In this document: positions 1 to 6,539 of the stretch, piece by piece
How positions within the stretch are numbered: position 1 is the stretch's first letter
Layout of the letters: each line of letters starts with the position of its first letter
Origin: JAGNZR01 sp051648485
GTDB lineage: Bacteria > Fusobacteriota > Fusobacteriia > Fusobacteriales > Fusobacteriaceae
DNA length: 14,581 nucleotides
Assembly (NCBI GenBank): GCA_051648485.1
Contig: JBOFFH010000099.1
Location: 1 to 14,581 of the forward strand
Direction of reading: 5' to 3'
Notes under the pieces: generated by a model
What the model was told of the DNA's origin: nothing
What the model saw: only the letters and a program-made list of their open reading frames with translations
Database searches by the model: none
Translations under genes and position numbers: made by a program

Positions 1-124
1 ACCTTTGTAGAATTAATTCTACTTGTCTCTGTTAACTATTGTTAACCAAGAATTTATTTGACTAATCTCTCTATTCTGTTGTTAATGTCCTACATTTCTC
101 TCGTCTCACAATCTCTCGTGGACA
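1..124 (-). other. untranslated leader of a probable stable-RNA operon (partial)
   Basis: This stretch is transcribed leftward from the tandem promoters at 131-204 and contains no credible reading frame. It is visibly less A+T-rich than other spacers here. It contains structured elements: a perfect palindrome GTAGAATTAATTCTAC at 7-22, two GTTAAC motifs at 31-36 and 41-46 flanked by CTTG/CAAG, a repeated ACGAGAGA-like motif, and complementary TGTCC/GGACA ends enclosing about 40 nt. A strong promoter followed by a structured non-coding leader is typical of rRNA or tRNA operons, so the mature RNA should lie just beyond the left edge. No 16S-like or tRNA-like sequence is visible inside the window, so this is an inference. 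A long mRNA leader is the alternative. Confidence 0.45.
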
Positions 125-130
125 AGAATA

Positions 131-159
131 ATAATACCACAACTCACATATTTCGTCAA
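131..159 (-). promoter_or_regulatory. strong sigma-70 promoter (proximal, P2)
   Basis: On the minus strand a -35 TTGACG (159 to 154) is followed after exactly 17 nt by a -10 TATTAT (136 to 131), predicting initiation near 123-124. It is one of the closest matches to the sigma-70 consensus in the window, and an A-rich tract resembling an UP element precedes it. It lies downstream of the pepP terminator and drives transcription off the left edge. Confidence 0.75.
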
Positions 160-175
160 CAACTTTTTTTTATTT

Positions 176-204
176 TTTATACAATTTATTTTTTTCACGA
201 ACAA
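176..204 (-). promoter_or_regulatory. second tandem promoter (distal, P1)
   Basis: A second minus-strand promoter lies 45 bp upstream of P2: -35 TTGTTC (204 to 199), a 17-nt spacer, -10 TATAAA (181 to 176). The surroundings of the two -35 boxes share an A-run followed by GTTGTT, as if the promoter region had been duplicated. Tandem promoters are common ahead of rRNA operons. Confidence 0.55.
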
Positions 205-267
205 CTTTTTTTCTTTTTTTAAAAATTAAGTTCTTTTTCAAAACATAAAAAACTTAAAAATGTACTT

Positions 268-304
268 AAAAAGAAAATCCGACCAATAAAAACTGGCAGA
301 ATCT
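268..304 (-). terminator. rho-independent terminator after pepP
   Basis: Read on the minus strand, ATTCTGCCA (302 to 294) pairs with TGGTCGGAT (285 to 277) with one mismatch and G-T wobbles around an 8-nt loop. A T-rich tract (TTTCTTTTT) follows. It lies just past the pepP stop and before the tandem promoters, which separates pepP from the downstream unit. The stem is of moderate strength. Confidence 0.55.
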
Positions 305-319
305 TCTTTATTTTTTATT

Positions 320-2101
320 TTATTTTATTTTTTTTATTTTTTTAGTAACTTTTTTTAGCCACTCAACTTCATTTGCATTCAAAAAAGGATTAAGTTTTTC
401 AAAAACATCTTTATGATACTGATTCAAAAACTTTCTTTCCTCATTATTAAGTAATTCAGATTCTATTCCATCTATATCTATAGGAGCAAAAGTTAAAGTT
501 TCAAATTGATAAAACTTTCCAAACTCTGTTTCTTTATAGTCTGTAACTAAAATTTCATTTTCTAATCTTATACCATGTGAACCTTTCACATAAAAAGCTG
601 GTTCATTACTAAGAATCATTCCAGGTTCTAATATTGTAGAATTATATGCCATTCTTATCCCTTGAGGCCCTTCATGAACTCCAAGTACATGACCAACTCC
701 ATGACCTGTTCCGTGATTATAATTAAATCCATAATTATATAGTGGTGCTCTTGCCAATATATCTAAATTTGTTCCTGTAGTCCCGTGAATAAATTTCCCC
801 ATAGAAAGAGCAAGCATTCCTTTCAAGACTAATGTAAAATCTCTTTTAAGTTTTTTATCCAAATCTCCAACAACTATTGTTCTAGTTATATCTGTTGTTC
901 CATCTAGATATTGCCCTCCCGAGTCTACTAAATAAAGTCCTTTTTTCTCTATAAGTGCATCACTCGCTTCAGTAGCTGAATAATGTGGCATAGCAGCATT
1001 TGACATATAAGCTGAAATGGTATTAAAACTAGGTTCTATAAAATTTTCCTGTTCAGCTCTCAGTGAGTTTATTTTTTGAGTAGCATCCAATTCTGTAATT
1101 TTCACCCCTTTTTCTAAAGAAGTTTTTAGCCAGTATATAAACTTAGTTACAGCTACCCCATCTTTTATATGAGCATTTTTAGTATTTTCTATCTCTACAC
1201 TATTTTTTATAGATTTAAAAAGAGTTGTTGGAAGTTCGATATCCACAATTTCTTTTTCACGTATTAAATTATAAAGAGAAAAATTAAGTTTATTGCTATT
1301 TATTAAAAACTTTGTATTTTTCTTATCTTTTTTCAAATCTGAATATATAGCATTATAACTTTTTATTTCTACACCACTATTTTTTAAAATTTCTTTCATA
1401 GAATTTGAAAGTTTATTAGCCACAATATATAAAGTAGACTTCTCTTTTTCTACAGTTGCATAAGCTAAAGTAACTGGAGTATTTTTTACATCTCTACCTC
1501 TTATATTAAACAACCAAGCTATGTCATCCAAAGTTCCTAGTATCATTTTTTCACATTTTTTTTCTTTTAAAAACTCTTTAATTTCTATTAATTTATCTTG
1601 AAATGATTTTCCAGCATATTTTTCTTCTAAGAAAAAAGCTTTTTCTGCCAACATCTTTTCTCTACCATCCCAAAATTTATCTACAACATCTAAATCTTCT
1701 TTTAATTTTATACCTAAAGGGGTAAAAAAAAATTTAAACTCCTCTCCCATTTTAGCAGAAACTGTTTTTCCATCAAAACCTAAAACTTTTTCTCCAGATA
1801 TATTTTTCATTATCCATTCCTTGATTTCTGGAACATCTTTTTTTCCAACAACAAATGCTTCTATTTCTGTCATTTTAAGCTGTTCTTCAATTTGAACCTC
1901 ATATCTTCCGTCTGTCCAAAGGGCTGCACCATTTTCAGTGATAACTAGATTTCCAAAAGAACCATCGAAACCAGATATAAACTCTCTCACTTTAAAGTGT
2001 TCTCCTATATATTCACTTTGATGATAATCTGATGTTGTTATAAAATATGCATCTACTCCATTTTCTTTCATCACTTCTCTTACTTTTTTTAGTTTCTCCA
2101 A
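320..2101 (-). CDS. pepP: Xaa-Pro aminopeptidase (aminopeptidase P), M24B family
   Basis: This metallopeptidase removes an N-terminal residue that precedes proline. At 593 residues it is the long three-domain form also seen in eukaryotic cytosolic APP (about 620 aa), rather than the roughly 440-aa E. coli PepP. Two creatinase-type domains occupy about 1-140 and 160-300, and the pita-bread M24 domain about 305-540. A short C-terminal domain follows and ends in a lysine-rich tail. All five metal ligands are visible: D393 (LVDSGG), D404 (GTTDITRT), H467 (HGTGHGVGH), E500 (SNEPAF) and E514 (RLENE), with the same spacing as human XPNPEP1. There is no signal peptide, so it should be cytoplasmic and act on peptides. 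The start is TTG, supported by GGGAGG 8 nt upstream; the next ATG (residue 11) has no such site. It lies 170 nt downstream of glmS, across a terminator. Confidence 0.93.
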   Translation of the reverse strand: MEKLKKVREVMKENGVDAYFITTSDYHQSEYIGEHFKVREFISGFDGSFGNLVITENGAALWTDGRYEVQIEEQLKMTEIEAFVVGKKDVPEIKEWIMKNISGEKVLGFDGKTVSAKMGEEFKFFFTPLGIKLKEDLDVVDKFWDGREKMLAEKAFFLEEKYAGKSFQDKLIEIKEFLKEKKCEKMILGTLDDIAWLFNIRGRDVKNTPVTLAYATVEKEKSTLYIVANKLSNSMKEILKNSGVEIKSYNAIYSDLKKDKKNTKFLINSNKLNFSLYNLIREKEIVDIELPTTLFKSIKNSVEIENTKNAHIKDGVAVTKFIYWLKTSLEKGVKITELDATQKINSLRAEQENFIEPSFNTISAYMSNAAMPHYSATEASDALIEKKGLYLVDSGGQYLDGTTDITRTIVVGDLDKKLKRDFTLVLKGMLALSMGKFIHGTTGTNLDILARAPLYNYGFNYNHGTGHGVGHVLGVHEGPQGIRMAYNSTILEPGMILSNEPAFYVKGSHGIRLENEILVTDYKETEFGKFYQFETLTFAPIDIDGIESELLNNEERKFLNQYHKDVFEKLNPFLNANEVEWLKKVTKKIKKIK

Positions 2102-2109
2102 AATATATT

Positions 2110-2115
2110 CCTCCC
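2110..2115 (-). promoter_or_regulatory. ribosome binding site fixing the pepP TTG start
   Basis: GGGAGG on the minus strand sits 8 nt before the TTG at 2101-2099. No comparable site precedes the nearby in-frame ATG, so TTG is preferred as the initiation codon. Confidence 0.75.
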
Positions 2116-2126
2116 TTTACAAAAGT

Positions 2127-2161
2127 ATTCTAAGTGAATTATTTTATAATTCACTTAGAAT
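2127..2161 (-). promoter_or_regulatory. perfect palindrome ahead of pepP (candidate operator or leader hairpin)
   Basis: A perfect inverted repeat has 14-bp arms (2127-2140 and 2148-2161) around a 7-nt loop, ATTTTAT. It fills the space between the glmS terminator (2163-2206) and the pepP ribosome binding site. No T-run follows it on the minus strand, so it does not look like a terminator for that direction. Its centre reads TATAAAAT on the minus strand, which could serve as a -10, but no good -35 matches. Either an operator over a weak pepP promoter or a stabilising 5' mRNA hairpin would fit. Function is unproven. Confidence 0.5.
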
Positions 2162-2162
2162 T

Positions 2163-2206
2163 AAAAAAACCCTCATTATGAACAGTATAGCTCATACTAA
2201 GGGTTT
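2163..2206 (-). terminator. rho-independent terminator after glmS
   Basis: On the minus strand AAACCCT (2206 to 2200) pairs with AGGGTTT (2173 to 2167). An inner TATGA/TCATA stem extends it after a small interruption, and seven T residues follow (2169 to 2163). It sits about 65 nt beyond the glmS stop and should end the glmS transcript. The strand between this terminator and glmS holds nothing else I can recognise. Confidence 0.8.
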
Positions 2207-2270
2207 CTTCAAGACTAGGTCTTTATTTTTATTTGTCAATCTTTAACTCATAGTTATTCCATTTAATACA

Positions 2271-4097
2271 CTACTCTACTGTAACTGATTTCGCTAAATT
2301 TCTCGGTTTATCTACATCTATACCTTTTAGTACTGATACATGGTAAGCTAAAAGTTGAAGTGGTATCACTGATAAAATCCCAGAAAGAATATCTAAATTT
2401 TTAGGTATAAAAATTGTTCTGTCTGAAACTTCTTCCACATACTCTTCTCCCTCTTTTGCAACAGAAATAATTTCTGCTCCTCTAGCTTTCAATTCCTTTA
2501 TATTAGAAATTGATTTTTCTAATAAATTACTTTGAGTAGCTAAAACAACTGCTGGAACTCCTTTTTCTATAAGAGCTATTGTTCCATGCTTTAACTCTCC
2601 TGAAGCAAAAGCTTCTGTATGAATATAACTAACCTCTTTCATTTTTAAAGAACCTTCTAACGCTACTTTGTAGTCTAGTCCTCTCCCTATAAAAAATCCA
2701 CTAGTTGCACTCATAAAATCCTTAGCTATCTCCTTGATATATTCTTCTTGAGATAAAAGCGAAGTTATTTGCTCTGGAATTAAAGCTACTGCATTTAAAA
2801 GAGCCTTTTTTTCATCTAATGTTATCGTTTTTCTAATATCAGCCAAATAAATAGCCAACAAGAAAAATGTTAAAGCTTGATTTGTATAGGCTTTAGTCGA
2901 TGCAACTGCTATTTCTGGTCCTGCCATTGTATAGATAACTTTATCAGCTTCACGAGCAATACTTGAACCCACAACATTTGTTATTGCTAAAGTCATAGCT
3001 CCTTTTGTCTTACATTCTTTCATTGCTAAAAGAGTATCCAAAGTCTCGCCTGACTGACTCACAAATATTGCTAAACTATTCTCATCTACAAATGGATCAC
3101 TATATCTAAACTCAGAAGCCACATCTGTTTCAACTGGAAGTTTGGCTATTTTTTCTATCATATACTCACCTTGAAGTCCAGCATTGTATGCAGTTCCACA
3201 AGCAATTATAAATATACTTTTTATTTTATTGAACTCTTCTACATTTAAAATTTCTGAAAAATCTATCTCTCCAGTTTTTAGATCAACTCTTCTATTCAAT
3301 GTTTCTTTTAGTGTTGATGGTTGTTCAAATATCTCTTTTATCATAAAATGAGGGTACCCAGCTTTTGTTGCTTGCTCCAAAGTCCACTCTATTTCGTGTA
3401 TCTCTTTATTACTAAGGTGATGGTTTTTATCAAAAATTTCCACTGAATCTTTTTTTATTCTTGCATAATCTCCATTATCTAAAAAATAAACTTTTTTAGT
3501 ATATTTCAAAAGTGCTGGAACATCTGATGCTATAAAATTTTCATTTTCTCCCAATCCTATTACTAAAGGACTGTCTTTTCTAGCACACAAGAATTCTTTT
3601 GGGTGATTAATATGCAAAATTCCTAAAGCATATGAACCCTTCAATCTCTTTAAAACTTTTTTTAAAGTTTCTAAATTATCTCCATTGTAAAGTGAATGAT
3701 AAAGATGAGCTACTACCTCTGTGTCTGTTTCAGATATAAAAGTGTACCCCTTAATTATTAATTCATTTTTTAAGCTTTGATAATTTTCAATAATTCCATT
3801 GTGCACAACTGTTATACTTTTATCTGCACTGTAATGAGGATGAGAATTGACATCTGATGGTGCCCCATGAGTTGCCCATCTAGTATGCCCTATTCCAATA
3901 TGTCCTTTTAGTGGATACTCTTTCAAATAATCTTCTAAAACTTTCAATTTTCCTGTTTTCTTTTCAATTTTAATTTGATTTTCATGAATAACAGCAATTC
4001 CAGCTGAATCATATCCTCTGTACTCAAGCTTAGAAAGTCCTTCTAAAATTACCTCTCTAGCTTCTCCCTCTCCTACATAACCTACAATACCACACAT
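2271..4097 (-). CDS. glmS: glutamine--fructose-6-phosphate aminotransferase (isomerizing)
   Basis: GlmS makes glucosamine-6-phosphate from fructose-6-phosphate and glutamine, the first step toward UDP-GlcNAc for peptidoglycan and lipopolysaccharide. The 608-residue length is the family norm. The N-terminal class II amidotransferase domain (about 1-220) begins with CGIVGYVG, where Cys2 becomes the nucleophile after Met removal, and includes HTRWATHG (71-78) and the SETDTE loop (122-127). Two SIS sugar-isomerase domains follow, with ACGTAYNAG (299-307) and VSQSGETLDT (346-355) in the first and GRGLDYKVALEGSLKMKE (471-488) in the second. The C-terminus carries the characteristic DKPRNLAKSVTVE. 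The ATG start has AGGAGGT 8 nt upstream. It is a monocistronic unit with its own promoter, a leader ribozyme responsive to its product, and a terminator. Confidence 0.98.
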   Translation of the reverse strand: MCGIVGYVGEGEAREVILEGLSKLEYRGYDSAGIAVIHENQIKIEKKTGKLKVLEDYLKEYPLKGHIGIGHTRWATHGAPSDVNSHPHYSADKSITVVHNGIIENYQSLKNELIIKGYTFISETDTEVVAHLYHSLYNGDNLETLKKVLKRLKGSYALGILHINHPKEFLCARKDSPLVIGLGENENFIASDVPALLKYTKKVYFLDNGDYARIKKDSVEIFDKNHHLSNKEIHEIEWTLEQATKAGYPHFMIKEIFEQPSTLKETLNRRVDLKTGEIDFSEILNVEEFNKIKSIFIIACGTAYNAGLQGEYMIEKIAKLPVETDVASEFRYSDPFVDENSLAIFVSQSGETLDTLLAMKECKTKGAMTLAITNVVGSSIAREADKVIYTMAGPEIAVASTKAYTNQALTFFLLAIYLADIRKTITLDEKKALLNAVALIPEQITSLLSQEEYIKEIAKDFMSATSGFFIGRGLDYKVALEGSLKMKEVSYIHTEAFASGELKHGTIALIEKGVPAVVLATQSNLLEKSISNIKELKARGAEIISVAKEGEEYVEEVSDRTIFIPKNLDILSGILSVIPLQLLAYHVSVLKGIDVDKPRNLAKSVTVE

Positions 4098-4129
4098 AAT
4101 TTATTACCTCCTATTTTTTTAGAGGTCAA

Positions 4130-4285
4130 TAGTGATTACACAAGATATATTTGTTCTCTTCATCACTAAAGAGTTTTGTTCTATCTTTTTAGGGAGTAAT
4201 CATCCCCATAGAGTATCCGCCGAATTTTCGATAAACTCTATTCCTCGTCAACTTTATAAAGCTGCTTTTAAAAAGTTCTGGCGCT
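4130..4285 (-). ncRNA. glmS self-cleaving ribozyme / riboswitch
   Basis: The leader carries the conserved glmS ribozyme core. GCGCCAGAACT starts at 4284, with the expected cleavage between A (4285) and G (4284). GTTGACGAGG lies at 4252-4243, and the invariant core TTTATCGAAAATTCGGCGG begins at 4235. P1 forms from AACTTT/AAAGTT. The P2.1-type stem ATAGAGT/ACTCTAT is perfect (4235-4241 with 4208-4214). P3 is a perfect 7-bp TGATTAC/GTAATCA helix (4196-4202 with 4133-4139) enclosing a P4 hairpin. In this family glucosamine-6-phosphate acts as a coenzyme for self-cleavage, and the cleaved glmS mRNA is then degraded, giving negative feedback. The 3' limit is approximate. It ends about 35 nt before the glmS ATG. 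Confidence 0.95.
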
Positions 4286-4341
4286 TCTTTTTTTATTCCT
4301 AATGTCCATGAATAATTCATTTTTTTATTGACCTTAATAAT

Positions 4342-4370
4342 ATTCTATTCTATTTTTTTACTTATTTCAA
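4342..4370 (-). promoter_or_regulatory. glmS promoter
   Basis: Minus-strand -35 TTGAAA (4370 to 4365), a 17-nt spacer and -10 TAGAAT (4347 to 4342) predict a start near 4335. That leaves about 50 nt of RNA 5' of the ribozyme cleavage site. This 5' fragment contains a small perfect palindrome ATGAAT-T-ATTCAT (4308-4320). Confidence 0.7.
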
Positions 4371-4428
4371 GTTTTTTCATTTTACAATCATCATTCCTTA
4401 ACTTTTTCTATCTCTTTGGTTTAAAATT

Positions 4429-4437
4429 TGGTATAAT
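4429..4437 (+). promoter_or_regulatory. extended -10 promoter of the trmN6-thrE unit
   Basis: TGGTATAAT is a perfect extended -10 (TGnTATAAT), 28 nt before the ATG at 4465. No convincing -35 lies 17 nt upstream, which is usual for extended -10 promoters. It is divergent from the glmS promoter about 60 bp away. A consensus AGGAGG at 4453-4458 follows. Confidence 0.6.
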
Positions 4438-4464
4438 TCCATTGAAAATAATAGGAGGTAATTT

Positions 4465-5208
4465 ATGTTAAAAAATGAAAAAGAATCCATTATAGACCTT
4501 TTACAAAAAGAAAATTTAAAAATAATTCAAAGAAGTGATTATTTTAATTTTTCTTTAGACTCTCTTCTTGCTGCTGAGTTTATTTCTTTAGGAAGAGGAG
4601 TAAATAAGATTTTAGATTTAGGAACTGGAAATGGAGCTATTCCTCTTTTCCTTTCTAAAAGAACTAAGGCTAAAATAATCGGGATAGAACTTCAAGAAGT
4701 TTCTGCCGATTTGGCTAGAAGAAATATTGAATTAAATAATTTAGAAAATCAAATAACTATTGTTCATGACAATATGAAAAATTGGAAAGAACATTTTGGT
4801 TCTTGTTCACAAGATGCTATTGTTTGTAATCCTCCTTTTTTCAAATATCATGGCAACAAAGAACTATTAAACGATTTGGATCAACTGACTTTGGCTCGTC
4901 ATGAAATATCTATCTTTTTAGAAGAAATTATTGAAATTGCTTCTAAATTGCTAAAAGATAAAGGTTATTTCTGTATGGTACACAGAGCTGATAGAGCTAT
5001 AGATATCATCCAAGATATGAAAAAATATGGTTTAGAACCTAAAAGAATACAATTTTGTCATTCTAAGAAAGATAAAAATGCTAAAATTGTTTTGATTGAA
5101 GGCATGAAATTTGGAAGTCCTGGACTTACTGTTTTGCCTCCTCTTTTCACCCATAAAGAATCTCCTGAAATTGGATACTCTGAAGAGCTTTTAGCTCTTT
5201 TTAGATAA
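4465..5208 (+). CDS. trmN6: tRNA1(Val) (adenine(37)-N6)-methyltransferase family protein
   Basis: This is an S-adenosylmethionine-dependent methyltransferase of the YfiC/YabB (TrmN6) family, which in E. coli methylates N6 of A37 in valine tRNA. Its 247 residues match the family length (about 245). The Rossmann SAM-binding motif DLGTGNG is at 51-57, the acidic ribose-binding strand is GIELQ (73-77), and the N6-adenine signature NPPFF is at 122-126. An N-terminal segment IQRSDYFNFSLDSLLAAEF (21-39) matches the family's typical 'Q...Y.F..DS.LLA.F' entry. It is cytoplasmic. The ATG has AGGAGG 6 nt upstream. It leads a plus-strand unit, with the exporter gene 11 nt downstream. The methyltransferase family is clear; the exact tRNA substrate is inferred from homology. 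Confidence 0.87.
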   Translation: MLKNEKESIIDLLQKENLKIIQRSDYFNFSLDSLLAAEFISLGRGVNKILDLGTGNGAIPLFLSKRTKAKIIGIELQEVSADLARRNIELNNLENQITIVHDNMKNWKEHFGSCSQDAIVCNPPFFKYHGNKELLNDLDQLTLARHEISIFLEEIIEIASKLLKDKGYFCMVHRADRAIDIIQDMKKYGLEPKRIQFCHSKKDKNAKIVLIEGMKFGSPGLTVLPPLFTHKESPEIGYSEELLALFR

Positions 5209-5219
5209 AAGTACAGAAT

Positions 5220-6035
5220 ATGAATAAAAAAAATTTAACCACTTACAACTTGAAAAAATATCATTCTAAGAATGAGCATTTAAGTGAAAATAAAGTTTTG
5301 TATATGGCTAATTTAGCCGGAAGCATTCTTTTAAAAAATGGTTCTGAAACTTATAGAGTCGAAGATGCTATTTTGAGAATTTCTTCTCACTATGGTTTAG
5401 TGGCCGAACCTTTTGCCACCATGACTTGTATTCTTTGCTCTGTAAGAAATTATAAAGGAGAAATATTTTCTTCGGTAGAAAGAATTCGTTCGAGAACTAC
5501 TAATTTAAATAAGTTGCATGAAATTAACTTTTTAATTCGAAATATAGATAATCATTCTCAAAAAGAATTTTTAGACAAACTTTTAGAAATCGATAACAAA
5601 AAAGGGTACTCTGACCAGGTAATTCTCTTTGCTTATTGCGGAGGTGCTGCTTTTTTCAGTGTACTTTTTGGTGGGCGTATACATGACTTCATTGCTGCTA
5701 GTTTAGGTGGATTTTTACTGTTTTGGCTAAATCAACTTTCTGACAAATTAGAGATTAATAATTTTTTTAAAATTACAATGGGGGGAGCTCTTTGTGCTTT
5801 TAATTCGTACCTCCTTTTTAGAATTGGATTTTTATCTAACACCTCCATTTCTATTATAGGGACTCTTATGCTTTTAGTTCCTGGAATGTCTTTTACTAAC
5901 TCAATTAGAGATTTGATTGCTGGAGATTTAGTTTCAGGAATTTCACGAGGAACAGAGGCTGCTGTTATCGGAGCTTGTTTAGCTATGGGGTCAGCTTTTG
6001 CCCTACATACTCTTTTAAATCTTAGGGGGATCTAA
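5220..6035 (+). CDS. threonine/serine exporter, large subunit (ThrE N-terminal domain, YjjP-like)
   Basis: This is the larger half of a split ThrE-type exporter (DUF1212 family; E. coli YjjP), an inner-membrane protein implicated in efflux of small amino acids and, for YjjPB, succinate. Residues 29-125 form the cytoplasmic domain with the signature KNGSETYRVEDAI (39-51). About five hydrophobic helices follow from residue 133. The family hallmark PGMSFTNSIRDLIAGDLVSG (221-240) is intact, with RGTEAA just after. No Shine-Dalgarno sequence precedes the ATG. The first 28 residues are a variable extension and Met29 also lacks a site, so translation may be coupled to the upstream methyltransferase, whose stop is 11 nt away. 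The next gene encodes the partner subunit. The exported substrate is not determined by sequence. Confidence 0.85.
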   Translation: MNKKNLTTYNLKKYHSKNEHLSENKVLYMANLAGSILLKNGSETYRVEDAILRISSHYGLVAEPFATMTCILCSVRNYKGEIFSSVERIRSRTTNLNKLHEINFLIRNIDNHSQKEFLDKLLEIDNKKGYSDQVILFAYCGGAAFFSVLFGGRIHDFIAASLGGFLLFWLNQLSDKLEINNFFKITMGGALCAFNSYLLFRIGFLSNTSISIIGTLMLLVPGMSFTNSIRDLIAGDLVSGISRGTEAAVIGACLAMGSAFALHTLLNLRGI

Positions 6036-6036
6036 A

Positions 6037-6483
6037 TTGTTATATTTACTTGTTAAAACTATCTCTGCTGGGATTGCCTCTTTTTTCTTTGGACTTATTT
6101 TCAATTCTCAAGAAAAAAGATTGATTTTTGCTGGGATTGCAGGTGCTATAGGCTGGTTTATCTATGATTACACTAAAATTTTAGGTTTTTCTTCAACAAG
6201 CTCATATTTTTTAGCTTCATTAGGTATTACTTTTTTTGCAGAGATTTCTGCTAGAAAACTTAAAACTCCTACCACAGTAATTTTTATTCCAGCTCTTATA
6301 CCCATTGTTCCTGGAGGCGGCATTTATTATACTTTTTCTTATTTTTTAAAAAAAGAAATTTTTGCAGCTTTAGACAAAGGGTTGGAAACGATTGTGGTTT
6401 CAGGAGCTCTTGCATTTGGAATTTTATTCGTTTCTACTTTTTTTAAAGTTTTTCAAAAACTTAAAAAGATAAAAAAAACATAA
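6037..6483 (+). CDS. threonine/serine exporter, small subunit (ThrE C-terminal domain, YjjB-like)
   Basis: This 148-residue hydrophobic protein has four or five membrane helices and matches the second ThrE domain (E. coli YjjB, about 157 aa). The characteristic loop is PALIPIVPGGGIYYTF (85-100), and a short lysine-rich cytoplasmic tail ends the protein. The start is TTG at 6037, two bases after the previous stop, with AGGGGG about 7 nt upstream inside the end of the large-subunit gene. No ATG is nearby, and the spacing implies translational coupling and a stoichiometric complex with the large subunit. The stop codon (6481-6483) lies inside the terminator stem. Confidence 0.85.
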   Translation: MLYLLVKTISAGIASFFFGLIFNSQEKRLIFAGIAGAIGWFIYDYTKILGFSSTSSYFLASLGITFFAEISARKLKTPTTVIFIPALIPIVPGGGIYYTFSYFLKKEIFAALDKGLETIVVSGALAFGILFVSTFFKVFQKLKKIKKT

Positions 6484-6517
6484 AAAGAGGCTGATTAGAA
6501 ATCAGCCTCTTTTTATG
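6479..6517. terminator. bidirectional terminator between the thrE unit and the MFS gene
   Basis: A perfect 17-bp stem (6479-6495 with 6501-6517, core AGAGGCTGAT) encloses the loop TAGAA. Runs of T flank it on both strands: CTTTTTATGTTTTT on plus, and the complement of the A-rich tract at 6468-6486 on minus. It serves the plus-strand exporter and the convergent MFS gene, and it includes the stop codon of the small exporter subunit. Confidence 0.9.
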
Positions 6518-6539
6518 TTTTTCAATCTTTATAGCAAGA

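Noticed and set aside
1..319. 16S rRNA, tRNA or a small gene in the left-edge spacer
   Set aside because: No conserved 16S start, no cloverleaf and no credible open frame can be seen. Only promoters, a leader and the pepP terminator are supported.
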